DNA of 64,000 bases from Trifolium pratense (lineage: Eukaryota; Streptophyta; Magnoliopsida; Fabales; Fabaceae), in contig NC_060060.1 of assembly GCF_020283565.1 (NCBI RefSeq), positions 62,357,257 through 62,421,256 on the forward strand. The letters run 5' to 3'. Positions 54,871 through 64,000 of this stretch are shown here, piece after piece (the first letter of the stretch is position 1; every line of letters starts with the position of its first letter). A program made the translations under genes and the position numbers. A model generated the notes under the pieces. It saw nothing but the letters and a program-made list of their open reading frames with translations, was not told the DNA's origin and ran no database searches.

Positions 54871-55050
54871 AATTGGTATTGAATGTTAAATTACTATTAT
54901 TGTTAATCATTTTTGAAATAATCATACTATTTAATATATTAATGAATATATAATTTGATTATTTTTGGAATGTGGACTAATTAGCAAAGTGTAACTAAAA
55001 AAAATACGCGTAACATTACGACCCGTGCGATAGCACGGGTATATTGCTAG

Positions 55051-55400
55051 TGTGAACAAAACCACTAAAGGTTTCTTGAATGAACCACTAAAGGTATGCT
55101 TTTGCAAATTCAAGTTTTCCCATCACAGAACACTTAGTTGGAGGCAGAGTTCTTAAAAATTATCACATAATCGAAAAATCTTAACAGAAGCTGTACATCA
55201 ATGTTTTTTATGGGAAAGGAAAAATTAAGAATTAAGTAATACCGAACACGTCACAAAAAAATGAGCTCAAACGTTAGAGGGGGCAAAATTTTGAGTTATC
55301 AAACTAATCTTTTATGCTAACACTAAGGTAGTTTGAAGGAGTGACATTTAAAACTTGTGTGGAACATTTGAGCTTTTTTTTTTTTTACGTGTTCGGTATT
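55051..55400 (+). repeat. Partial second copy of the MADS 3' flank
   Basis: From TGTGAACAAAACC to TTCGGTATTAAG it matches 50934-51285 and the equivalent part of each unit, including the foldback MITE (55238-55400). It begins exactly at the Helitron end. The first about 240 bases of the flank and the MADS gene that should precede it are absent. Confidence 0.85.
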
Positions 55401-55406
55401 AAGTAC

Positions 55407-55640
55407 TCCCTCCGTTCCAAAAAATAAGTTGTTTTTGTTCGTCAAAAAAAAAGAAATGTGATTAATATTATAAAGAAAAGAGAAATTATGAGTTAGTTTA
55501 TAAAAATAAATTGAAGAATCGAAATGAAAGAGAAATAAATAGTTAAGGGTATAATAGAAAAAAGATGATTAATGCTTCATCGGTAATGTAAAGTAACTTA
55601 TAATTTGTTACAATTATTTTTCTCAAAGTGAGAGGCCGTT
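55407..55640. mobile_element. MITE-like sequence with CTCCCTCCGTTCC end
   Basis: A canonical Stowaway-type left end follows TA at 55405-55406, at the same site as the MITE of the array flank. The interior differs and no right end is found. It is probably a truncated or different element. Confidence 0.4.
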
Positions 55641-55950
55641 TGTTATAACTTATTTTAGAAAAAAATCATTTTTTTTATAAAAATAATCACTTTTAATTGT
55701 TTTGCATATGTTTGTTACAGATTTTTAAAATAATCAGAAGCTAAAAATAATCAGAAAACAGCTAAAAATGAGAAGCTACTAAGAGTAGCTTATAAAATAA
55801 TAGATTTTATTTAGAGAAGAGGGAAAAGAAATGTTAAACGAAGAAAATTATTTGTAATTAAAAAAATAATTTTTATAAGTTCTATCCAAACAAACAAAAG
55901 ATTATTTTTATTTAAAAAAAGTGATTTTTATTATAATAAACAAACACAAA
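55634..55950. repeat. Foldback element, GGCCGTTTGTTATAA ends
   Basis: The left arm CCGTTTGTTATAACTTATTT and AAATCATTTTTTTTATAAAA pair with the right-arm segments near 55900-55948 (AAAAAGTGATTTTTATTATA, AACAAACA). It is very AT-rich. Confidence 0.4.
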
Positions 55951-56151
55951 GTAAATTCAACTTTTTTTAATCTAATCTCTAAATTATTTTACATCAAAAT
56001 CATTATTTTTTTAATCTGTAGTAAACGGACCCTGAATTACATTTGAGTAAAAATAATTGTAAAAAAAAAAATGTTAGCTTAAAAATTCAAATTGTTGTTT
56101 ATTTGTATATTATTTTTACATTAAAATGATTTTTTGACTAAAAAAATGAGT

Positions 56152-56317
56152 TTAATTGATATGTACTGACGGTGTAAAATAGTTTTACTTGATCGGCTAA
56201 TAAATCACCATCATTTTGACATGTCATGTCAAGAAAGTGGGATGAAGTGGGGTGATGTGGCGGAAAACATGGTTGATAGTGTAAAACTATTTTACACCGT
56301 CGGTGCATATCAATTAA
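56152..56317. repeat. Foldback MITE with GACGGTGTAAAATAG arms
   Basis: The inverted arms of about 37 bp are TTAATTGATATGTACTGACG through TAGTTTTAC and GTAAAACTATTTTACACCG through ATCAATTAA. The loop contains GACATGTCATGTC. Confidence 0.75.
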
Positions 56318-56373
56318 ATCCTAAAAAAATTACATTTAAAACTTTTATTTATTTAGTAATAAATTAAAGGGTC

Positions 56374-56551
56374 ATGCTAAACAGTGCTCCTGGGGCACTA
56401 GTTAAGCATACTAAAAAAAGGAAACAAATGATAAAGTTAATGATGAGAGAGAATAATTTTTCACATCATTAAAACATTGAATGTACAATTTACGAGATAA
56501 AACTTCTATATTTATATCCTTAACTAGTGCCCCGGAGGCACCGTTTAGCAT
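56374..56551. repeat. Foldback MITE with GGGGCACTAGTTAA arms
   Basis: The arms ATGCTAAACAGTGCTCCTGG and GGAGGCACCGTTTAGCAT are inverted, with CACTAGTTAA / TTAACTAGTG inside. It lies about 150 bp upstream of the L18 start codon, so it may sit in that gene's promoter. Confidence 0.75.
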
Positions 56552-56704
56552 TTTCCTAAATTAAATACTAAATGTTAACACAGCACAGGTGTGAAATTGA
56601 AGGCGAGTGATAGTATGATGATAGTATCAGGATAAGATACCGATAGATAGGGAAAACGCTTGGGTTCATGAGAGTGTGTGATTTTTGAACGATAACTTAA
56701 AACA

Positions 56705-59161
56705 ATGTTAACTTCTTCGCTCTCATTCCTTCATTCTTGCACATTTCCCTCTTCTTCTTCTTCTTCTTGTTCTTCTTCTTCTTTGCTCACAATTCCAAAT
56801 CCCAATTCATCGTCTTCCTCTTTATCTTTTGTCGTTCAAGCAACCTCTACCCGAAGAGAAGACAGAACTGCTCGCCATGTTCGTATCAGAAAGAAGGTAT
56901 ACTCATTCATCATTCTTACCGTAATTTCTCTTTTTATCGTTTAATTAGGGTAATAACAGAACGATTTTAACTTCAATTTTGCCAAATTTGTGTTTTTTTT
57001 TTATTTTTATTGCATTGCGCCATTACTTTTTTGTGAATTATGGTTTTTACTACTTGTTGGTAGAATTTGCTGATTGATTATTACCTTGCTTAATATTGAT
57101 ACACGTATTTCTTTTATTAGTCAATTTAGTCCTTAAATATGTTTTGCGTTGATAAATTTAGTCCATCAAATTACTTACAAAATATGCACTAGGGATGTGT
57201 TTGCAATTTTGATATATATTTAGGGACTGTAGTGACAACGTCTCACACATTCAAGGACCAAAATTGTTGTTTTCTCCTTATTTCGTTCTAATTCTAAGTT
57301 CCTAATTATAGTTAGGAAGTTACAATTAGTCACAAAAATAATGGAATTTGCAAAATGCTATGCAGTTATTAAAATAAAGTTATTTGATTGGATAAAGAAC
57401 GTGCAAAATTGGAAATAGTTTGATTGAAGTGTAAAATTGGAATGAAAAGGGCCTTTAGTTTTGATTGTTGCTTTTGATAGGAGCCTTTAGTTTTGCTTCT
57501 CCTGTTACAGAGAATATGCAGTGATTAATTAATTTTTGTGCATTGTCATAATGGTCTTATGTTATATATGCAAATATGTTTTATGATCCATTTTCATCGA
57601 GAGGAAGTTTATAATAGCCTATCCAGATACGAGGATGCAACTAAACTAACATATTTGTAAACTTGTTATCTTCTTTGGACAAGTTTATATGTATCTGTTC
57701 AATGATTTAAGAATAGAGGAAACAATAGAAAGCGACGAGGAAAGATTGAGAGGTGCAGACATTTAGATTACTTCTAGTTTTAGGATCGCAACAAATGTGC
57801 CTCGTAGAAGTTTTCTCTTCCATTTCCCCTTTTAATTTTTCTTCTTGTTAGTGCTATACTTGCAATGTAAACTGTAGTCCGTTCGTTGCTGAAATGAACT
57901 CTATAAAATTTGAAATCTGATGTGATGAATAATGCAGAGCATTTTCTATTCTTGAATAACTTTTTTTATTCTTCAGGTTGAAGGAACACCTGAAAGACCA
58001 AGATTATCTATCTTCCGATCCAACAAACATCTCTTTGTCCAGGTGATTGATGACACCAAGATGCATACACTTGCTTCAGCTTCGACAATGCAGAAGGCAA
58101 TTGCTGAAGAGTTGAACTACACTGCCAGCCCTACGATTGTAAGTTCCTAAGACGCTGTTACGATTCTCTGATCATAATTATACTGCTGCCAGATTAGACT
58201 CTGTGTTGTGTATAATACTGAATGTATTCTACTCCTAGTCCTTGATGAACGTAACATTTCTTGTTTTTCTAAATACTAATTGAAAGGCATAACGATTCTG
58301 TAACAATGCATAAAAGTAAACACTGATCACAGAAACTAATTTTTTCTTCCCTTGTCCTCATATCAGCATTGAATCGCCACAAGGCATGTTCCTCGTTCCA
58401 AAGAAAGATATATTATTGCTGCATGATGTCATTAGACACCCTTCATTTTTATTATCATCTCTCTCAGTAAATTCATTACCTATTGGCCACAGAATTTTTT
58501 GTTGGATATAATTTTCCAACTTGTGTCACTAGAGAAATTAAACATGGATAAAGAAGAACCTTTTTGGTTCTGAGTATATTTCTTACAGAAGCCAGAAAGA
58601 TTCTCATTCTGAATTTCTTGTGCACATCCAATGGTAATAACGAATACATTATTTTAGTTTACATTTTCCATGCGGCAAAATGACTCAAAAGCAAAGTGAG
58701 TACCAATGTACCATATTGTGCATTTGCACAACAGGATTCCGTAAAAACCGACACCCCTTGAATCTACCAAACTAGGCAAATAATCTTTGAAACCTATTTC
58801 ATATTTGCATTTGAACAGTTGTATATTCAGATTTTCGTTTCATTATTAATCTTTGAAACTTCTAATTGAGCATAGATAAAAACATTTCTCGGTATGGTTG
58901 ATATGCATCAATCCCCCTTACTTAAGAGCTTTCTTGTTGTAACTGCTATTCATTTTTACATTTTCATTTACTAAATGATGGTCCTGATCATTTCAAACTG
59001 CGTGGCTTCAGGAAGTAGCAAAAAGGATGGGTGAGATCATTGCAAAGTCCTGTCTGGAGAAAGGGATCACAAAGGTAGCATTTGACCGAGGTGGTTACCC
59101 ATACCATGGCCGTATTAAAGCTATTGCTGATGCCGCTCGTGAACAGGGCCTCGATTTCTAA
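56705..59161 (+). CDS. PRPL18: Plastid ribosomal protein L18 (uL18c), nuclear-encoded, 3 exons
   Basis: Exons are 56705-56896, 57977-58138 and 59012-59161 (192, 162 and 150 bases). The introns are phase 0 with GT/AG ends (1080 and 873 bp), giving 167 residues. Residues 1 to about 46 are Ser-rich and hydroxylated with few acidic residues, a chloroplast transit peptide. The mature part has the bacterial-type L18 signature: [20 protein letters not shown], then [10 protein letters not shown], and C-terminal [20 protein letters not shown] ending GLDF. L18 binds 5S rRNA with L5 in the central protuberance of the 50S subunit. The single Met at 56705 fits the transit peptide. The gene is intact and runs convergent to the JAZ gene. 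Confidence 0.93.
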
Positions 59162-59941
59162 AATGAGCACTGTATTTCTTTGTATTTCATGTTTAAATTT
59201 GTAACCCAATGATTTAAACAGTTATTTTTTAATGACATTTCCTCATTTACTCATTTACCTATCCTTTTTTTACATGTTTAGTTGTCTGCACCTTTTACAA
59301 GAATGTTGATAGGGGTTTGCACATATAGAGTACTTAAATGGTCTGGTCGTTCTCCGAGTTCTTATCAGAGATCTATCTTAAACGTCCAAAGAATAGGGAA
59401 ATGAATTATTCACCAATGGCTATTATTGATTGAAAGTAAAAGATACACGAACGAGCTTATCTTGTTTCCTAACACAATCTTCGAACAATTGTATCAAATA
59501 TGAAAATTGAAAATATATTAGACACTGAAAATACTTGGATATCTTCGACTCTTGTGATTCAGTTACAACAAGCGTAACCTATGAATCACTGTTTTTGTTA
59601 AGAAGAAAAAACATGAAGGAAAAGGCAAAAATATATTTTATAAAAGTAGATTTTGAACATCAACACAACATATACTTATTAATTAGTTGTTTACACAGTC
59701 AGATACAGGTAAATACGATTTATAATGAGTGATCTAAGCACAAAGCTTTCTTTCTAGACATGACCAGAGACATGCAACTTCCAAGTCACACTTGTTACAA
59801 TTTCAGGTTCAGTAGTTATGTTTTCAGAACATAATAATAACAGTTATATTAGTTTCTGTAGTTCTACATGCATAATGCACATTATCTCCCACAGACAGAA
59901 CATAAACATATAAAGTATAAACAACAACACTAGAATTCTGC
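59162..59941. other. Intergenic region between convergent genes
   Basis: It holds the 3' ends of uL18c and the JAZ gene. The sequence is AT-rich with no recognisable gene or repeat; the small ORF at 59535-59732 is not convincing. Confidence 0.6.
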
Positions 59942-62900
59942 TTAAGAGGTAGATATAGTTGGCAGCAATTCCTCCTTTGGTCCCTTCATTGAAACCGAAT
60001 CTGGGGAATTCTCAGAACAGAAGTTGTTCTCTATGTTGTCAGCCACCTTTGTTGTTGGGGAGGAAGGATAAGGTGCTTTACTACCCAACCTGTAATAAAA
60101 ATAAATTATGTTAATAATAAAACTAGTATATAATAATCATAAGAGTTTAAATCTAAACTGATTAAACACATCTATTAAAAATGGCAGGTAGAGATTGTAC
60201 CTGTCTCGCCGCTTCTGAAGAAACATTTGAAGTGAATGTCTGCGTGCTATTGGAAATTCTGATGAGAAATATCAAGCCAAATCAGACAAGACGAAAATAA
60301 TATTGATATTAAATGTCTTTTTGGTTCAAATAGTTAATGCTTGGTTCAAACAGTTGATGCATAGTAGAAAACACAATTATTTTCTTTTTTGGTAAGAAAA
60401 CATAATTATTTTCGAGATTATTGTCGAAATATACAATAATATATACAACAATAATGGGGAAATTAACACCTTGCAGCCTGCAGATGGAACTCTTCTGTGC
60501 AGGATAGCAGAGTCCCTGCTGTGAAGCAATATTATCAGTGGTTCCATGTGGAGAAGAAGGCCTAGTTGGAGCAGGTGAAGGGACGGGAGATTGTTTCACA
60601 ATCTTCTTCGTTTCAGTAGACTTGGCCGCAGCAGCAGCCATGAGCATTATTTCCTGCACCTGTTAGTAAATAGAGAAAGTCAAAATATGATTTTGATTGT
60701 ATCGAAACACGGAAAGCGGAGGGCTAGATTGAAGACAACAGCATAAGTTTCAGTTATCATCAGCATAGGGTTACCTTTTCTGCAGGTATTCCATCATAGA
60801 TACAAATACTCCCATTATAGAATATGGTAAGCTGACTTGTATTAGGAACCACTGTGTTCATTCCAGATGCTGGCATGGACCTAAAAGCGAAAATAATAAT
60901 AATAATTATGTGTAAAACCTTATAATAGGAGATCCGTGGAGGATGACCATTATGCCCCGAAATAATCTAGGCAGCTATTTGTGGTATTTATGGGCATTTG
61001 TTGTATTATAATAAATACGGACTGAATATTTCAGACTTGAAAAGGAGAGTAGGCAATTATTTCAGACTGGATATTGATTGAGAAAGTCCAAGCTCTCTAA
61101 TTCTTAGAAGGGAGAGACGAAGCTCTCGAACATCTTGGTAGCAAACTTTTGTCACTGTTTTCCTTTATCTTTCTATTCTCTTTCTGTCAAACTCGAGAGT
61201 GTTTATATTTAGACTCTTCTCGTAGAATCCTTTGATAGAGGAAACATTTGACTCATGTTTTTAACGATCCTTGTAGTGATTTAGGATAATTTAGAATACT
61301 TTACAATTTCTATGTCAGTTCATTAGTAGAACAATGGAAAATACAATCATCACCAATCCCTCCTCATTACCAGTTACCCCAATATTACCAATGGTGGGTG
61401 GCGGATTATTGCAACAAGCCAGTAATCCACCATATAAACATGGAGTAGCGGGCTATGGTGGATACAATAGGTGTTTCTACCTATGGTGGTGAACACATAA
61501 TCCACTATGCTGTAAGACCATGGTAGTTCCAGAAACAAGGGAAAGGAAATGAACAAAAAACCAACCAAAATTTATCATCTTTCTTCTCTGTTGTACACAT
61601 TTATAGTGAACTTGTAAGGTGCATATTACACTAGTGCTGACAAACTTTGATTTCATCAGTAAGAAGCTGGGGCAATTGAAAATATATATCAGGCATAATT
61701 TGTAATAAAAAAAAGTGGCTAAATAAGATAAGAACAATGATACTCTATCATGTGAATGTAAAGTAGAAAGGTTCCACCAACAGCCTCAAGAGAAGTAACA
61801 AGTGTCGTTGAGATTGAGAATGCTGAGATAAATGGGTGTAAATACAAGAAACTATGAGATTACAAAAGAATTTATCCTATACAAACACGAAATACCACCG
61901 CACCAATTGAGGAGAAAAGTAGGGTGGTTTGATCATGTTGCAAGAATATCAATTAAGACGATGTCCCCGTGGAGAGGGGAGTATGATCACCCCCCCAAAC
62001 CTCCATAAGGTGGGGGTTCTTTCTCCCCCATCCCGGATCCCCGAATGGGATAGTTTCCACGAGGATTCCCACTTACAGGTACAAATTGACATCCTTAGGC
62101 TCCAGTACGAAAAGTGGATCAAAGATAACAATAGGAGCAACCATTATAAAGTGGATCAATAGGCTCCAGTACGTAAAGTTAACTGGCATCAGTTCACTTG
62201 TAGCTTAGAAATACCTATTAGAATTTGAGAGGCCTATACTCAACCACAAAAGCTAGCTTGAAAGTTGAGGTTTGCACTACACTTATAAAGGCTATCTTTA
62301 CCATATCTCTAGCCAATGTGGGACTTCTAACACACCCCCTCACGTCCAGAATTGAACAAGCTGGAACGTGAAATCAACAACAACGGGTGGCCCAAATATG
62401 GGAGGTCTCCACAACAAACAACAAATGGATCTAGGATAGGCTCTGATACCATATTAGAATTTGAGAGGCCTATACTCAACCACAAAAGCTAGCTTGAAAG
62501 TTGAGGTTTGCACTACACTTATAAAGGCTATATTTACCATATCTCTAGCCAATGTGGGACTTCTAACAATACCGACATAACCAAGGGCACAAGCAACGAT
62601 ACTCACACATGAACACCGATAATTTCAAGTTATGTAATCACATGTATCAGTGTTGCATCTATATCTGACCTTGACGCAAACACATGGTAGACATTGAACA
62701 TGTCTTCAATTGGAAGTTACAGATCCACATCCATAAAAGGATACTATGATCATTCCAATTAACAACTTTCCTCAACTAATTACAACAATTCTAGATCAGA
62801 TTTGAAACCATATAAGATAAGATACTAAAAAGTCAGAAAACTAAAGGTCACAAATTGAAACCATATAATAAGATAAGATACTAAAATTGGAAAAGAAACA

Positions 62901-63102
62901 CCAGAGTTGATTCTTCATCCCATGTGTTCTTCTCATCCAAAAGATTGAAAACTAAAAAAAAAAAATGGAAACAAAAAATGGGTCTTGAAGAAACATACAG
63001 CATACATAAAAAGTGAAACACACAAAACATTATCAGTAATCAAAGACATGTTTTTTTGGTGAAAACATGAAAGACTTACTTGTTTGCTGAGGAATTCATC
63101 AT
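59942..63102 (-). CDS. JAZ-type TIFY repressor, 5 coding exons
   Basis: Coding exons on the minus strand are 63080-63102, 60775-60880, 60470-60659, 60201-60258 and 59942-60089 (525 bases, 174 residues), all with GT/AG introns. The TIFY/ZIM domain QLTIFYNGSICIYDGIPAEK lies at about 24-43 and binds NINJA-type adaptors and other JAZ proteins. The Jas motif EFPIARRHSLQMFLQKRRDR runs on as LGSKAPY and binds COI1-jasmonate and MYC factors; the conserved SLxxFxxKRxxR pattern is complete. These repressors are degraded in response to jasmonoyl-isoleucine. The start used is the first Met of MMNSSANK. The frame upstream is open for about 40 codons without Met and reads protein-like, so extra 5' exons may exist beyond the window. 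The 2.2-kb first intron holds a TRIM. Confidence 0.85.
61925..62095. other. GC-rich repeat-like patch in JAZ intron 1
   Basis: CCCCGTGGAGAGGGGAG, GGTGGGGGTTC, CCCGGATCCCCGAATGGG and CCACGAGGATTCCC form a compositional island with partial inverted symmetry. It resembles a fragment of an LTR or foldback repeat; class unknown. Confidence 0.35.
62216..62568 (-). mobile_element. TRIM element in JAZ intron 1, TSD ATACC
   Basis: Two 117-bp direct repeats (62216-62332 and 62452-62568) begin, on the minus strand, TGTTAGAAGTCCCACATTGG. ATACC is duplicated at 62211-62215 and 62569-62573. On the minus strand a primer site TGGTATCAGAGCC (62439-62451) abuts one repeat, and a purine tract GTGAGGGGGTG (near 62333-62345) abuts the other. 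The interior is only 119 bp and noncoding. The two repeats differ at only one or two positions by eye. Confidence 0.88.
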
Positions 63103-63360
63103 TGATCCCACAAGTGGATCAACAAAATTAAGAGATGAGAATTGTTGAAAGGAAGAGTTTTGACTATAAATTTTGGAAAAAAGTTTTGATAATTTCAATG
63201 GTTTTAGAAAGCTGGTTTGATTCCTTTGGGAATATTGTAGTGATCAACTATATAATTATTGCCGGTTACTTTAAGCAACATGTGTTTTTTATGGTTTCTA
63301 TATTAGTATATTTATGGCCAAGTCTAACGTGTGGTTCACGTGGGGTATCATGCACAAGTT

Positions 63361-63662
63361 TCGGATAATATTATAACGAATACGAATTTTATAAAATTGA
63401 CTGTTTAATTGAAAGATTATATCATATAAATCATCCGTATAAATTTTTAGAAAAATTGAAAATTACTTGATATGTTATTGAGACACATCAAAATTAACGG
63501 TATTAAATAAAACTCATAAACCGCTAATTTTGATGGATCTCAATGACATATTAAATGATTTTCAATTTTTCTAAAAGTTTCTACGGATGATATATATATA
63601 ATATAATCTTTCAATCCAACGATCGATTTTATAAAATTCGTATTCGTTATAATATTATTCGA
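63361..63662. repeat. Foldback MITE upstream of the JAZ gene
   Basis: Arms over 100 bp long begin TCGGATAATATTATAACGAA and are mirrored at the right as TTCGTTATAATATTATTCGA. Inner pairs include GAAAATTACTTGATATGTTA / TAACATATTAAATGATTTTC-like segments. Confidence 0.75.
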
Positions 63663-63932
63663 GATTCGTACATGGTTCACTACATTAGAAAAAGCCTTTA
63701 TATGTTTCTTTCATTCGAGACTTCTTTAAATCTTGTCTGTTTCTAACAGCTACGTGTGCCCACTTTGACCCTTTCATAGCGTATAATAGTTTGTTCTTGC
63801 TTAGTTAATTAATTATATACCAATCTTAATTAAATATAATCATAATATAAAATATGAAGTTTACGTGATCTTATTTCAATGGAAATTTTAATATGGACCA
63901 CTTCATCAAGTGGTTTATGGTGGACCAATCAT

Positions 63933-64000
63933 GAATAATATTATAACGAATACGAATTTTATAAAATTCACCGTTGGATTGAAAATTTATATCATATAGA
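63933..64000. repeat. Start of a second foldback MITE, cut by window end
   Basis: GAATAATATTATAACGAATA and the following 45 bases repeat the arm of the element at 63361-63662. The rest lies beyond the window. Confidence 0.6.

Larger units (their letters stand above)
52573..55050 (+). mobile_element. Non-autonomous Helitron
   Basis: The 3' end is diagnostic: an 8-bp stem ACCCGTGC/GCACGGGT (55021-55028 and 55033-55040) with a GATA loop, ten bases, CTAG at 55047-55050, then T. The adjoining host sequence TGTGAACAAAACC is MADS 3'-flank sequence, which in intact units reads CAACAATGTGAAC, so insertion was between A and T as Helitrons require. The 5' end is less sure; A/TCTATACTAAAGTATGG at 52572-52589 resembles plant Helitron starts. 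No Rep/helicase is encoded. The interior contains a microsatellite and the CTCTCG-rich and 24-bp repeat segments. Confidence 0.6.

Noticed and set aside
61374..61737. Minus-strand ORFs in JAZ intron 1
   Set aside because: They overlap each other, lack domains and lie within a spliced intron with good GT/AG borders.

Overview
The window is plant nuclear DNA, most likely from a papilionoid legume. It is AT-rich, has spliced genes with GT/AG introns, a nuclear gene for a plastid ribosomal protein, a TIFY/JAZ gene, plant type I MADS-box genes, and abundant plant transposons (Sirevirus-type Copia, a TGTAACGACCC Gypsy-type element, TRIM, Helitron, Stowaway-like MITEs). The legume assignment rests on the general look of the repeats and is inference.

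Positions 1-51450 form a head-to-tail tandem array with a period of about 6.06 kb. The shared breakpoint lies inside a MITE (756/757, 6822/6823, 12884/12885, 39645/39646, 45504/45505). The array leaves its last repeat at 51450/51451, where the same MITE keeps its true right end. This gives five full units, plus the tail of a sixth at the left edge. Each unit carries one MADS-box gene of the M-gamma (AGL80/PHERES-like) kind, about 3 kb of upstream DNA holding three related Stowaway-like MITEs, a duplicated leader module, a probable 5'-UTR intron containing a long foldback, and a short 3' flank. Copies 1, 2, 4 and 5 encode intact 480-residue proteins. Copy 3 is a pseudogene with an early frameshift and two large retrotransposon insertions.

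Unit 3 is swollen to 26.8 kb by two elements. A Gypsy-type element (15574-24207, TSD TTAAT) sits upstream of the gene. It has 2.1-kb LTRs that are almost identical and no intact ORF, with a solo LTR nested inside. An apparently young Sirevirus-like Copia element (25955-38042, TSD ATGTT) sits inside the coding sequence. It carries gag, pol, an envelope-like third ORF, an antisense ORF and repeated polypurine tracts.

Positions 51451-56704 are a repeat-rich border: a leader-like gene fragment, a foldback in a degenerate tandem array, a Helitron with a clear 3' end at 55050, a second partial copy of the MADS 3' flank (55051-55400), and several foldback MITEs.

The right end holds two ordinary single-copy genes in convergent orientation. 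Nuclear-encoded plastid ribosomal protein uL18c has three exons (56705-59161, plus strand). A JAZ-type TIFY repressor has five exons (59942-63102, minus strand), a TRIM element in its first intron and foldback elements upstream. Apart from shared tandem copies, the genes do not form a pathway.
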